A stretch of DNA of 64,000 bases from Benzoatithermus sp963720725 (GTDB lineage: Bacteria; Pseudomonadota; Alphaproteobacteria; Geminicoccales; Geminicoccaceae). Position 1 is the first letter of the stretch; every line of letters starts with the position of its first letter. The notes beneath the pieces were generated by a model that was not told the origin of the DNA, searched no databases, and saw nothing but the letters and a program-made list of their open reading frames with translations. The stretch is taken from contig CAVRGN010000013.1 of the NCBI GenBank assembly GCA_963720725.1, forward strand, positions 558,001-622,000, read 5' to 3'. Of this stretch, positions 43,355 to 50,983 are shown piece by piece. A program made the position numbers and the translations under genes.

Positions 43355-43969
43355 ATGCGGAACATTCTTGCCACCTTGGCGGTGCTGTGCGCCGGTGCCG
43401 TGCCGATGGCCGGCGGGGCGGCGGCGCAGCAGCCGCAGGATCCCGACTGGCCCTGCGTCCAGCGGCTGGTTCCGCGGCTTGAATCCGGTCAGATGTGGTC
43501 GGGCCCGCCGCCGGCTGCGGTGGAGCAGCCGTCGGTCGAGTTGCAGGAGACCGTCCGCGGTCTCGTCGACGTCAAGACCACGCCCGAGGCGTTGGCCGCC
43601 TCGGTCGGCGACTTCGCGGCGAAACAGCCGCAGGCCGAGAGGGCGCGGGCGCTGGGTGAGCTGTTCTGGCTGAGCCTCGACTGGCTGAACGACGAGCGCG
43701 ACGAGATGGTGCGCGGCATCAAGCGCTTCGCGGTCAGGCAGAAGGCCATGGCCGACCGGATCGTCGCCGAGACGCGCGAGCTCGAACGGCTGCAACAGGC
43801 CTCGGCCTCCGATGCCGCCGCCGCGGAGCAGCTGCAGACGGCGCGGCAATGGGATACCCGCATCTACACCGACCGCCACAAATCCATGACCTTGCTTTGC
43901 GAACAGCCCGTGGCGCTCGAGCAGCGCGCCTTCGCGCTCGCCCGCCTCATCCAGGAACAATTGCCATGA
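43355..43969 (+). CDS. Exported protein of unknown function (first of three coupled genes)
   Basis: 204 residues from ATG 43355 with GAGGGGAGG directly upstream. Signal peptide MRNILATLAVLCAGAVPMAG, cleavage near GAAAQQ. The mature part starts DPDWPCVQRLVPRLESGQMW and then is mostly helical (residues 80-190, heptad-like), with a second Cys near the end (LLCEQP). It overlaps the next gene by 4 bp (ATGA). I recognise the gene only as a companion of LutA-like/beta-propeller pairs in quinoprotein loci. Possible role: periplasmic helper of metal uptake or XoxF maturation. Confidence 0.75.
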   Translation: MRNILATLAVLCAGAVPMAGGAAAQQPQDPDWPCVQRLVPRLESGQMWSGPPPAAVEQPSVELQETVRGLVDVKTTPEALAASVGDFAAKQPQAERARALGELFWLSLDWLNDERDEMVRGIKRFAVRQKAMADRIVAETRELERLQQASASDAAAAEQLQTARQWDTRIYTDRHKSMTLLCEQPVALEQRAFALARLIQEQLP

Positions 43970-44622
43970 TCCGACGCGCATTGCTGGCGCTCGGCCTCGT
44001 ACTGCCGCTCGCCGCACCGGCACTCGCCGCCGACACGGTCACCGATCAGGTGTTCGGTGCCGGCCTGTTCTCCGACATCGGCAAGCCCGGTCATCTCCGC
44101 TACCGCTTCGAGCTCAGCGGCAAGGAGATCGAGCCGCCCTACGCCAGCCACATCGACCTCGAGGTGCGCGACGTCGCTGCGGACGGGGCGAAGTCGGTCT
44201 ATGTCGACATGTTCGAGGGCGCCAACCATCGCGCATTCGGCCCGATCGCCGCCATGGACCAGAACCCGCTGGTGCTGGTGTTCCTGCAGCGCGACGTGTC
44301 GCAGATGGCCAACCTGACCGGTGGCGCCGCGGCCTATTTTCAGCAGCAGGTCCGGCGCGGCTTCAACGACCCGGCCGTGGTGGAGCCGTTCGAGGTCACC
44401 CTGGGCGAGCGCAAGCTCACTGGCCGCCGGGTGGTGATGAAGCCGTTCGCCAACGACCCGCACATCGACCGTTTCCCGCAGTTCAAGGACAAGACCTACG
44501 AGTTCGTGGTCGCCGATGGTGTGCCGGGCGGGGTCTACCGCCTGGGCAGCCTGGTGCCCGGGCCCGCCGACGGGCCGGCGATCCTCAAGGAGACCGTCAC
44601 CTTCGAGGAACAGGTGCCGTGA
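43966..44622 (+). CDS. Exported protein of unknown function (second of three coupled genes)
   Basis: 218 residues. Signal peptide MIRRALLALGLVLPLAAPALA followed by DTVTDQVFGAG. The mature part is mostly beta structure: HLRYRFELSGKEIEPPYASH, VTLGERKLTGRRVVMKPF, KTYEFVVADGVPGGVYRLGS. This looks like a single lipocalin- or LolA-like sheet protein. There are no Cys residues in the mature chain and no catalytic motif. The ATG overlaps the previous stop and the 3' end overlaps the following GTG (GTGA), so three genes are translated as a block. Confidence 0.75.
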   Translation: MIRRALLALGLVLPLAAPALAADTVTDQVFGAGLFSDIGKPGHLRYRFELSGKEIEPPYASHIDLEVRDVAADGAKSVYVDMFEGANHRAFGPIAAMDQNPLVLVFLQRDVSQMANLTGGAAAYFQQQVRRGFNDPAVVEPFEVTLGERKLTGRRVVMKPFANDPHIDRFPQFKDKTYEFVVADGVPGGVYRLGSLVPGPADGPAILKETVTFEEQVP

Positions 44623-44966
44623 CGGCGCTGCGGTTGTCCGCGGTCGCACTCGGCCTGGTACTGGCCGGCGGCGCCGGGGCGGCTCCGGCGGGCTACCCGA
44701 CGGAGGCCCTGGCCGACTACGTGCTCGGCTGCATGGCCAGCAATGGCGACAGCCCCGAAGCGCTGCGGCGCTGCTCCTGCTCGATCGACTACATCGCCGG
44801 CCAGGTCGGCTACGACGACTATGTCAAGGCGGAGACGGTGCTGCGCATGCAGCAGGTGCCCAGCGGCGACGACCGGATGGTGATGTTCCGCTCCTCCCCC
44901 TGGGCGGTGGAGATGGTCGACAGGGTGCGCCGCGCCCAGGTCGAGGCCGAGCAGCGCTGCTTCTAG
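44619..44966 (+). CDS. Small exported four-Cys protein (third of three coupled genes)
   Basis: 115 residues from GTG 44619. Signal peptide LRLSAVALGLVLAGGAGA. The mature part has four Cys in VLGCMASNGDSPEALRRCSC and a C-terminal QRCF, a helical disulfide-hairpin pattern reminiscent of twin-Cx(n)C proteins. It would be periplasmic. The function is unknown. It ends 7 bp before the sugar-nucleotide dehydrogenase gene, which looks unrelated. Confidence 0.75.
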   Translation: MTALRLSAVALGLVLAGGAGAAPAGYPTEALADYVLGCMASNGDSPEALRRCSCSIDYIAGQVGYDDYVKAETVLRMQQVPSGDDRMVMFRSSPWAVEMVDRVRRAQVEAEQRCF

Positions 44967-44973
44967 GCACGGC

Positions 44974-46281
44974 ATGGCGCCGGCAGGCGAGCCGATGCTG
45001 AGGATCGCCGTCCTCGGCCTCGGCTATGTCGGCACGACCACCGCCGCCTGCCTCTCCAGGTCCGGCCACCGGGTCCTGGGCATCGACATCAACCCCGAGA
45101 AGGTGGCCCTGGTGGGTGCGGGCCGCTCGCCCGTGGTCGAGCCCGGGGTCGACGAGCTCCTGGCCGCCGGCGTCGCCGAGGGCCGCGTGCGCAGCGCCGG
45201 CGGACTGGACGGCGACCTGGACGTGCTGGACGTCGCCATCGTCTGCGTCGGCACCCCGCCGCGCAGCGACGGCAAGCTCGACCTCGCCCATCTTCTCGAC
45301 TGCACCCGGCAGCTCGGCCATGCCATCCGCGCCCGGCGCGGCGACCGCCAGCTCCTGGTGGTGTTCCGCAGCACCATGCCGCCCGGCAGCATGGAGCGGC
45401 TGGTCCTGCCGACGCTCGAGCGCGCCGCCGGCACGCCGCCCGGGGAACGCTGGGAGGCCGCGTTCAATCCCGAGTTCCTGCGCGAGGCTTCTGCCGTCGC
45501 CGATTATTTCGCCCCGCCCAAGATCGTGATCGGCGAGCGGTCGCCGGGCGTCACCAGCCGGCTGCGCGGCATTTACGACGGCATCGAGGCGCCGTTGTTC
45601 GAGGTGCCGTTGGCCGTGGCCGAGATGGGCAAGTTCGTCGACAACAGCTGGCACGCGGTCAAGGTCGCCTTCGCCAACGAGGTCGGCCGGCTGGCGCTGG
45701 CCCGCGCGATCGATCCGCAGGCGGTGGCCGACATCTTCCTGGCCGACACCAAGCTCAACCTGTCCTCGGCCTATCTCCGCCCTGGCGGGCCCTATGGCGG
45801 CTCCTGCCTGCCCAAGGATCTCGCCGGCACGCTGGCGCTGGCCCGCGAGGCCGGGCTCGCCCTGCCGGTGATCGCCGCGGCACGCGACAGCAACGGCCTG
45901 CACCTCGCCTGGCTGGCCGAATTGGTCCGCAGCCGCCAGCCGCCCCCCGGTCCGATCCTTCTGGTGGGACTGTCCTTCAAGGCCGGCACCGACGATCTGC
46001 GCAACAGCCCGCTGCTGGCGCTGGCCGGGCTCCTGGTCGATGCCGGATACGATCTTGCCATCCACGATCCGGACGTCGATCAGGCGCGGCTCATCGGCGT
46101 CAACTTCGCGGTCGCGGCCGAGCATCAGGCGACGCTGCTGCGGCGGCTGACCGACGATCTCGCCGGGGCGGCCGCCCGCGCCCGGCTGATCGTTCTGGGC
46201 AAGCCGCTGCACGGCCTGCGCGGGCGCCTGCCGCCGGGCGTGCCGGTGCTCGACGCGGTGCGGCTGCGGGGTGGCGCCTGA
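44974..46281 (+). CDS. GDP-mannose/UDP-glucose 6-dehydrogenase (AlgD/Ugd family)
   Basis: 435 residues. NAD-binding motif IAVLGLGYVGTTTAACLSR, substrate helix AAFNPEFLREASAVADY, catalytic Cys in YGGSCLPKDLAGT and the C-terminal SFKAGTDDLRNSPLLALAG are all in place. The enzyme oxidises a sugar nucleotide twice to the uronic acid, a precursor for acidic EPS. AlgD-type is favoured by overall pattern but UDP-glucose cannot be excluded. It lies 30 kb from the EPS locus and directly behind the lut-like genes. ATG 44995 is an alternative start. Confidence 0.88.
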   Translation: MAPAGEPMLRIAVLGLGYVGTTTAACLSRSGHRVLGIDINPEKVALVGAGRSPVVEPGVDELLAAGVAEGRVRSAGGLDGDLDVLDVAIVCVGTPPRSDGKLDLAHLLDCTRQLGHAIRARRGDRQLLVVFRSTMPPGSMERLVLPTLERAAGTPPGERWEAAFNPEFLREASAVADYFAPPKIVIGERSPGVTSRLRGIYDGIEAPLFEVPLAVAEMGKFVDNSWHAVKVAFANEVGRLALARAIDPQAVADIFLADTKLNLSSAYLRPGGPYGGSCLPKDLAGTLALAREAGLALPVIAAARDSNGLHLAWLAELVRSRQPPPGPILLVGLSFKAGTDDLRNSPLLALAGLLVDAGYDLAIHDPDVDQARLIGVNFAVAAEHQATLLRRLTDDLAGAAARARLIVLGKPLHGLRGRLPPGVPVLDAVRLRGGA

Positions 46282-46321
46282 TCCGGCCGGCCTGCTGCGA
46301 CTCCCGACCGCAGGTCTTTTG

Positions 46322-46332
46322 CTGCACTGCAC
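46322..46332. promoter_or_regulatory. PhaR-like operator 1 upstream of phasin
   Basis: CTGC-ACT-GCAC, one mismatch from the CTGC-N3-GCAG pattern bound by PhaR in Rhodobacter and Paracoccus. It sits 12 bp upstream of the proposed -35 box. Confidence 0.6.
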
Positions 46333-46343
46333 AATGAGGCCCC

Positions 46344-46372
46344 TTGTACCTGGGGAGGGCTGCCCCTAGTTA
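46344..46372 (+). promoter_or_regulatory. Predicted phasin promoter
   Basis: TTGTAC (46344-46349) and TAGTTA (46367-46372) are separated by exactly 17 bp and lie 38-66 bp before the phasin ATG. Operator 2 starts 3 bp behind the -10 box and operator 1 lies upstream, so a bound PhaR would block RNA polymerase. Confidence 0.5.
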
Positions 46373-46374
46373 TT

Positions 46375-46385
46375 GTGCATTGCAG
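46375..46385. promoter_or_regulatory. PhaR-like operator 2 upstream of phasin
   Basis: GTGC-ATT-GCAG, one mismatch from CTGC-N3-GCAG. With flanks it forms the near-perfect inverted copy (15 of 16 bases) of the site at 46322. It covers the likely transcription start. Confidence 0.6.
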
Positions 46386-46409
46386 CATTCAAACCCAGGA
46401 GTGACCCAC

Positions 46410-46796
46410 ATGGCCAAGGCCAGCGTACCCGAGTTCAAGCTTCCCGAGCTGAAGCTGCCCAAGATCGACCTCGACGCCCTGTTCGGCGTGCAGAAGGCCA
46501 ACCTGGCCGTCCTGCAGGAGACCCAGAGCGTGATCCTCGAGGCCGCCCAGGCGATCCTGCGCCTGCAGCACGGCTACGCCACCGAGATCTCCGAGACCCT
46601 GAAGACCGTGGCCGCCGTGAAGGAGCCCAAGCAGCCCCAGGCCGTCTTCGCCGACGTCCAGGCCGCCGCCGAGAAGGCGGTCGCCGTGACCAAGCAGGGC
46701 CTCGACCTCGGCGTCGCCGCCCAGCAGCGGGTGACCGAGCTGGTCTCCAAGCGCGTCAAGGCGAACGTGGACGAGCTCAAGGCCGTCGCCGCCTGA
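46410..46796 (+). CDS. phaP: Phasin (polyhydroxyalkanoate granule protein)
   Basis: 128 residues, entirely helical. The start KASVPEFKLPELKLPKIDLD is followed by the phasin_2 body (LFGVQKANLAVLQETQSVIL, VQAAAEKAVAVTKQGLDLGV), with repeated Gln/Ala/Lys and no Cys. Phasins coat PHA granules in the cytoplasm. AGGAG lies 9 nt before ATG 46410. Two PhaR-like palindromes and a promoter lie in front and a strong terminator behind, so it is a single-gene unit repressed by PhaR when no PHA is present. No other pha gene is in the window. Confidence 0.9.
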   Translation: MAKASVPEFKLPELKLPKIDLDALFGVQKANLAVLQETQSVILEAAQAILRLQHGYATEISETLKTVAAVKEPKQPQAVFADVQAAAEKAVAVTKQGLDLGVAAQQRVTELVSKRVKANVDELKAVAA

Positions 46797-46854
46797 GCAG
46801 CGTCACCTACTCCGGGTAGCGGGGCCGGCTTTCCGGTCCCGCAGACCCGTAGCG

Positions 46855-46884
46855 AGCCCCGGACGGCGACGCCCGGGGCTTTTT
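46855..46884 (+). terminator. Intrinsic terminator behind phasin
   Basis: AGCCCCGG (46855-46862) pairs with CCGGGGCT (46873-46880), and a TTTTT run follows (46880-46884). It is 59 bp downstream of the phasin stop. Confidence 0.85.
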
Positions 46885-46969
46885 GCTGGCGTCCGCCACC
46901 GCCGCGGCCGGAACTGACCGGGCCCGCCTCGCGTTGCCCACCTCAGTCATGTCCGTGGGAAGGTGGTGC

Positions 46970-47881
46970 GTGGTCGAGGACCAGATCGAGCCGACCGTGC
47001 GCAAGCTCGAGGGGTTCGTCGACGGATTTTTCTGGCTGTTGCCGAATCTCGGCATCGCGCTCGCGATCTTCCTCCTGTTCCTGCTTGCCGCCTGGGTCGT
47101 CAGCCATGTCGTCGCCGGTCTGTTCCGGCGGCGGCAGCGCGAGAGCCTTGGCGATCTCCTGGCGGGGTTCGCCAAATGGGCGTTGATCCTGTTCGGGCTC
47201 CTGGTGGTCGCCACCATCGTCTTCCCGTCGATCAAGCCGGCCGACCTGCTGGCCACTCTGGGTATCGGGTCGGTGGCGATCGGCTTCGCGTTCAAGGACA
47301 TCCTGCAGAATTGGCTGTCCGGGCTCCTCATCCTCTACCGCCAGCCCTTCCGGGTCGGCGACCAGATCGTCTCGGGCGGCTTCGAGGGTACGGTCGAGAG
47401 CATCGAGGCCCGTGCGACCATGATCCGGACCTATGACGGCCAGCGCGTGGTCATCCCCAACAGCGACATCTACACGGGTGCCGTCACGGTCCGCACCGCC
47501 TTCGCGACCCGGCGCAGCGAGTACGATGTCGGCATCGGCTATGGCGACGACATCGGCCGCGCCTGCCAGGTGATCCGCGAGGCGCTGCGCGAGGTCGAGG
47601 GGGTCGAGCGCGAGCCGGCGCCGGAGGCCATCCCCTGGACGCTGGCGCCGTCGGCGGTCGAGATCCGGGTCCGCTGGTGGTCCAGATCCAGCCGGCGCGA
47701 GGTGGTCCTGACCCATGGCCGGGTGGTCGCCGCGGTCAAGCGCGCGCTCGACCGGGCAGGCATCGAGCTGCCGTTCCCGACCCGCATGCTGCTCCTGCCC
47801 GACCGGGTCGCGCAGGCCCTGCCGGACGACGGGCCCGCCGGGGCGGCGGTGCGACGGCGCGGGGCCGCCGCGCGCGGCTGA
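46970..47881 (+). CDS. Small-conductance mechanosensitive channel (MscS family)
   Basis: About 303 residues from GTG 46970 (AAGG about 7 nt before); ATG 46949 would add seven residues without ribosome-binding site. Three membrane helices are followed by the pore signature ATLGIGSVAIGFAFKDILQN. The beta domain (FRVGDQIVSGGFEGTVESI, VIPNSDIYTGAV) and a C-terminal alpha/beta domain follow. The channel opens at high membrane tension to release solutes from the cytoplasm. The length is typical for a plain MscS. Confidence 0.92.
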   Translation: MVEDQIEPTVRKLEGFVDGFFWLLPNLGIALAIFLLFLLAAWVVSHVVAGLFRRRQRESLGDLLAGFAKWALILFGLLVVATIVFPSIKPADLLATLGIGSVAIGFAFKDILQNWLSGLLILYRQPFRVGDQIVSGGFEGTVESIEARATMIRTYDGQRVVIPNSDIYTGAVTVRTAFATRRSEYDVGIGYGDDIGRACQVIREALREVEGVEREPAPEAIPWTLAPSAVEIRVRWWSRSSRREVVLTHGRVVAAVKRALDRAGIELPFPTRMLLLPDRVAQALPDDGPAGAAVRRRGAAARG

Positions 47882-47891
47882 GCCCAGCACC

Positions 47892-48416
47892 TCAGGCGTG
47901 GCGCCGGGAGGCGCCCACCACGCCTTGCAGGCTCGATCGGGCTTCCTGCCCGGCATGCTCCAGGACGGAGAAGCTGCCGTCGGTCTCCAGCACGACGGCG
48001 GCCGCCTCCTCGACGGAGCCGACCCCGGCGGCGCGCAGGGCGGCGCGCACCTCCTCGGCGGTGACGCGTTCCTCGCGCAGGGCGTCGGCCAGGAGCCGGC
48101 CCTGGGTCAGCAGCAGGCGCGGCTGCGCCTTCACCAGGTTCTGGACGCGCTCGGAGCGCACCGAGAGCCAGGTGATCAGGAGCTGCAGCCCGATCAGCAG
48201 CGCGAAGGCCAGGACCCCCTCGAGCAGCGCCACGCTCTTGGTCAGCAGCACGCTGGCCAGCGTCGAGCCCAGCGCCACGGTCACCACCAGGTCGAACGCG
48301 TTCATCTTGGACAGTGTGCGCTTGCCCGCGACCCGCACCAGCAGGATCAGCGCGGTGTAGGCCAGCGTGCCCACCACCAGCACCCGCAGCAGACCGAACC
48401 AGTTGTCGAACAGCAT
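47892..48416 (-). CDS. YetF/DUF421 family membrane protein
   Basis: 174 residues from ATG 48416, preceded by GGGGAGG at 7 nt; a Pro/Arg-rich extension to 48629 was rejected. Three hydrophobic segments (LRVLVVGTLAYTALILLVRV, LVVTVALGSTLASVLL, LEGVLAFALLIGLQLLITWL) are followed by the DUF421 cytoplasmic domain with KAQPRLLLTQGRLLADALRE and ERVTAEEVRAALR. The function is unproven; some relatives affect spore germination or acid stress. It is convergent with the MscS gene. Confidence 0.87.
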   Translation of the reverse strand: MLFDNWFGLLRVLVVGTLAYTALILLVRVAGKRTLSKMNAFDLVVTVALGSTLASVLLTKSVALLEGVLAFALLIGLQLLITWLSVRSERVQNLVKAQPRLLLTQGRLLADALREERVTAEEVRAALRAAGVGSVEEAAAVVLETDGSFSVLEHAGQEARSSLQGVVGASRRHA

Positions 48417-48503
48417 TGCGCCACCTCCCCGGGCCGCGCGGCGGCGCCCAGATAGGGGAAGAGCGTTCCGCCGCCGCCGTTCCGCCGCCCGGCACGGCGG
48501 CGA

Positions 48504-48824
48504 TTGCGGATCGATGGCTTCGACTGGGACGCCGGTAATTGGGCGAAGTGCCAGCAGCACGGCGTCTCGATCGCCGAGATCGAGGCCCTGTTCCGCAGCG
48601 GGCCGGCGGTCTACGCCGACCCAGGGCATTCGCTGACCAGCAGAGGCAGCGGGCGATCGGGCGCACCGAGGCCGGACGTGCGGTGATCGTCGCGTTCACC
48701 CTGCGACGGCGGACGGACGGCCTGACATCTGCGCCCGATCAGCGCCCGCTACATGCACGCCAAGGAGGTGAGCCGCTATGAGCGAGGCCAGGTTGAAGAA
48801 GCTGCCGGCTCTTCTGACCGATGA
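48504..48824 (+). pseudogene. Frameshifted BrnT-type toxin
   Basis: Three frames together give one BrnT (DUF497) protein. Frame 1 from TTG 48504: LRIDGFDWDAGNWAKCQQHG ... VSIAEIEALFRSGP ... DPGHS. Frame 2: QQRQRAIGRTEAGRAVIVAF TLR. Frame 3: LRPISARYMHAKEVSRYERG up to TGA 48822. So at least two indels separate the parts and no full toxin can be made. The tail overlaps the start of the antitoxin gene at 48778, the usual toxin-antitoxin order. BrnT is a ribonuclease. Confidence 0.8.
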
Positions 48825-49056
48825 GGCGGCCGAGCGCTTCATCGACACGGCGGACTTGTCCGAGTACGACCTGTCCGGCTTCCGGCCGATGCGGTTCGAG
48901 TTCGCGCCGAAGGACGAGCGCGTGAACATGCGCCTGCCGCGGGAACTGCTCGCCGCGGTCAAGGCGCAGGCGAAGCTCCGCGGGCTGCCGTACCAGCGCT
49001 ACATGCGCGAAGCGCTCGAGCGCGCCGTGCGGACCGATTCGGGGAAGGCGATATAA
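48778..49056 (+). CDS. CopG/BrnA-like ribbon-helix-helix antitoxin
   Basis: 92 residues. AAGGAGG lies about 9 nt before ATG 48778. The C-terminal part DERVNMRLPRELLAAVKAQA followed by RGLPYQRYMREALERAV is a ribbon-helix-helix DNA-binding fold of the CopG-antitoxin type (MRLP beta strand then two helices); the N-terminal half (LSEYDLSGFRPMRFEF) would wrap the toxin. The frame is intact although the toxin partner is broken, so it may now act only as a repressor or be free to protect against related toxins. Confidence 0.8.
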   Translation: MSEARLKKLPALLTDEAAERFIDTADLSEYDLSGFRPMRFEFAPKDERVNMRLPRELLAAVKAQAKLRGLPYQRYMREALERAVRTDSGKAI

Positions 49057-49214
49057 CGACCAGTGGCGACGTACCGGGCCTGTAGCCGGAGTTGCTGCTT
49101 GCCGAGCGCTTTGCGGCCTACGCGTGGCACGTAAGCACCGAATTTGCCCTGACCCCATTCCCTCTTCGTTGATGTTCCTTGACTGCGGGTATTCCGTAGG
49201 CCGATGCTCTCGGG

Positions 49215-49586
49215 ATGGAGTTCGAGTGGGACCTTGCCAAGGCCGAACTCAATCGCCGCAAGCACGGCCTCCGCTTTGAAGTCGCGGCCGAGGTCTTCAT
49301 GGATCCACGGCGTCTCGAACTCGCCGACGATCGCGAAGATCATGGCGAGGCGCGGCTCGTCACCATCGGCCGGGTGGGCCAAAGTACCGTCACGGTGGTG
49401 TTCGTGGAGCGCGGTGACAGGATCCGGATCATTTCCGCTCGTGAGGCGACCCGAGATGAGCGACAGCACTACCGTTCACTACCGCCGACCGCGAGGCCGG
49501 CCGGCGCGGCCGACCCCGGAGGAAGCGGCGTGGCTCGACGCGCGCTCCGAGGCCGAGGTCGCGGCGGCGGCCGCCGCCGACCCTGA
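49215..49586 (+). CDS. BrnT-type toxin (DUF497), intact
   Basis: 123 residues. The BrnT core is residues 1-90: MEFEWDLAKAELNRRKHGLR, FEVAAEVFMDPRRLEL, ARLVTIGRVGQSTVTVVFVE, RIRIISAREATRDERQHY. The last 30 residues are Arg/Gly-rich and lie out of frame on top of the antitoxin gene (131-bp overlap), so the functional part probably ends at about residue 92. As a ribonuclease it would inhibit growth when free. Low similarity to the broken BrnT 700 bp upstream means the two modules are not a fresh duplication. Confidence 0.82.
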   Translation: MEFEWDLAKAELNRRKHGLRFEVAAEVFMDPRRLELADDREDHGEARLVTIGRVGQSTVTVVFVERGDRIRIISAREATRDERQHYRSLPPTARPAGAADPGGSGVARRALRGRGRGGGRRRP

Positions 49587-49821
49587 CAATCCCCCGCTGA
49601 CGGCCGCGCAGCTTGCGGGCGCACGCCGGGTGGTCGGGGTCGCCGCGCTACGCCGCCGGCTCGGTCTGACCCAGGACGAGTTCGCCCGCCGCTATCGCCT
49701 GCCGGTCGGCACCGTCCGCGACTGGGAGCAGGGCCGCTCTGTCCCTGATGCGCCGGCGCGGGCGCTGCTACGGGCGATCGAGGGCGAGCCTGAGGTGCTG
49801 GCAAAGGTGCTGGCAGGGTGA
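49456..49821 (+). CDS. HTH (Xre-type) antitoxin partner of BrnT
   Basis: 121 residues from ATG 49456, inside the end of the toxin frame. The C-terminal half is a Cro/C1-type helix-turn-helix: RRRLGLTQDEFARRYRLPVG, then TVRDWEQGRSVPD. The N-terminal half is Arg/Ala/Asp-rich and may bind the toxin. BrnT-like toxins with an HTH partner instead of the RHH BrnA are known. Overlap with the toxin suggests coupled translation. Confidence 0.82.
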   Translation: MSDSTTVHYRRPRGRPARPTPEEAAWLDARSEAEVAAAAAADPDNPPLTAAQLAGARRVVGVAALRRRLGLTQDEFARRYRLPVGTVRDWEQGRSVPDAPARALLRAIEGEPEVLAKVLAG

Positions 49822-49957
49822 TCGAGATAGTTCATAAGGGTAAAGTGTTACCGCATCTCCGCGCGAGGAAACCTGCCGGTGTTGGTGGAGTGGACCCCTT
49901 GAGTGAGACAGGGAATGGGTGACAGTCCTCGGTGAGGAGTGTTGGAAACGCGGCCGT

Positions 49958-50983
49958 TCAGCTCCCCTCCTCCTCGTACCCCACCAGCGCCAGCGCCCGG
50001 GCCCTGATCCCCAGCGCCGCCGCCGCGTGCGCGAGCGCCTCCTCCCGCCCGTGCGTGATCCACACCTCGGGTGCTCCCGTCTCCCGCATGGTCGCCAGCA
50101 GCTCGTCCCAGTCGGCGTGGTCGGAGATGACCAGCGGCAGCTCGACGCCGCGCTGCTTGGCGCGCTGCTTCACGCGCATCCAGCCGGAGGCCATGCAGAC
50201 GACGGGGTCGGGGAGGCGGCGGGCCCAGCGGTCGGCGATCGCACCGGGCGGGGCCAGGACGATCTGGCCGGCGAGCTCCTGGCGGGCCTCGCCCTTGGCG
50301 CCGGCGGTGGCGGGGCGGAGCTCGCCCAGCTCGATGCCGAAGCTTCGGTAGAGGTCGCACAAGGGGATCAGGGCACCGTGGAGGTAGATCGGGCGGTCCC
50401 AGCCGGCCTGGCGGAGCAGGGCGATCAGGCGCTGGGCCTTGCCGAGGGCATAAGCGCCGATGACGTGGCAGCGCTCGGGGAAGGTGGCGACGGAGTGGAG
50501 GAGCTTGGCGATCTCGGCCACCGGGTCGGGGTGGCGGAAGACCGGCAGGCCGAAGGTGGCCTCGGTGATGAACAGGTCGCAGGCGACGGGGGTGAAGGAA
50601 GCACAGGTGGGGTCGGGCTGGCGCTTGTAGTCGCCGGAATAGACGGCCCGGCAGCCGCGATGCTCGATCACCACCTGGGCCGAGCCCAGGACATGGCCGG
50701 CGGGGGCGAGCCAGACGATGGTCTCGCCGAGGCTCACGGCCTCGCCGTAGACCAGCGGCTGGGCATGGCGGGCCATGCCCTCGCCCAGGCGGGCCGCCAT
50801 GATCGCCAGGGTCTCGGGCGTGGCCAAGACGCGGTCATGGCCGGCGCGGGCATGATCGGAATGGCCGTGGCTGACGACGGCCACAGGAACGGGGCGAAGC
50901 GGGTCGACGTAGAAGTCGCCGGGGCGGCAATAGAGGCCCTCGGGGCGGACCTCGAGCCAGGTCTGAGGGTGGGGGACGGTCAT
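49958..50983 (-). CDS. Ligase-associated DNA exonuclease (MBL fold)
   Basis: 341 residues. The first half is a metallo-beta-lactamase domain with VAVVSHGHSDHARAGHDRV, AGHVLGSAQVVI and YSGDYKRQ, as in the beta-CASP-like exonucleases. The C-terminal part has VISDHADWDELLATMRETG and EVWITHGREE. In other alphaproteobacteria it is encoded with an ATP-dependent DNA ligase and a DEAH helicase; neither is present here. It probably trims DNA ends in repair. It overlaps the MFS gene by 4 bp (start ATG 50983). Confidence 0.85.
   Translation of the reverse strand: MTVPHPQTWLEVRPEGLYCRPGDFYVDPLRPVPVAVVSHGHSDHARAGHDRVLATPETLAIMAARLGEGMARHAQPLVYGEAVSLGETIVWLAPAGHVLGSAQVVIEHRGCRAVYSGDYKRQPDPTCASFTPVACDLFITEATFGLPVFRHPDPVAEIAKLLHSVATFPERCHVIGAYALGKAQRLIALLRQAGWDRPIYLHGALIPLCDLYRSFGIELGELRPATAGAKGEARQELAGQIVLAPPGAIADRWARRLPDPVVCMASGWMRVKQRAKQRGVELPLVISDHADWDELLATMRETGAPEVWITHGREEALAHAAAALGIRARALALVGYEEEGS

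Noticed and set aside
49057..49214. Possible insertion-sequence remnant between the toxin-antitoxin modules
   Set aside because: I see no inverted-repeat ends or transposase pieces; the impression rests on base composition only.
49822..49957. Possible mobile-element scar behind the second toxin-antitoxin module
   Set aside because: Short non-coding DNA with no recognisable repeat, attachment site or transposase fragment.
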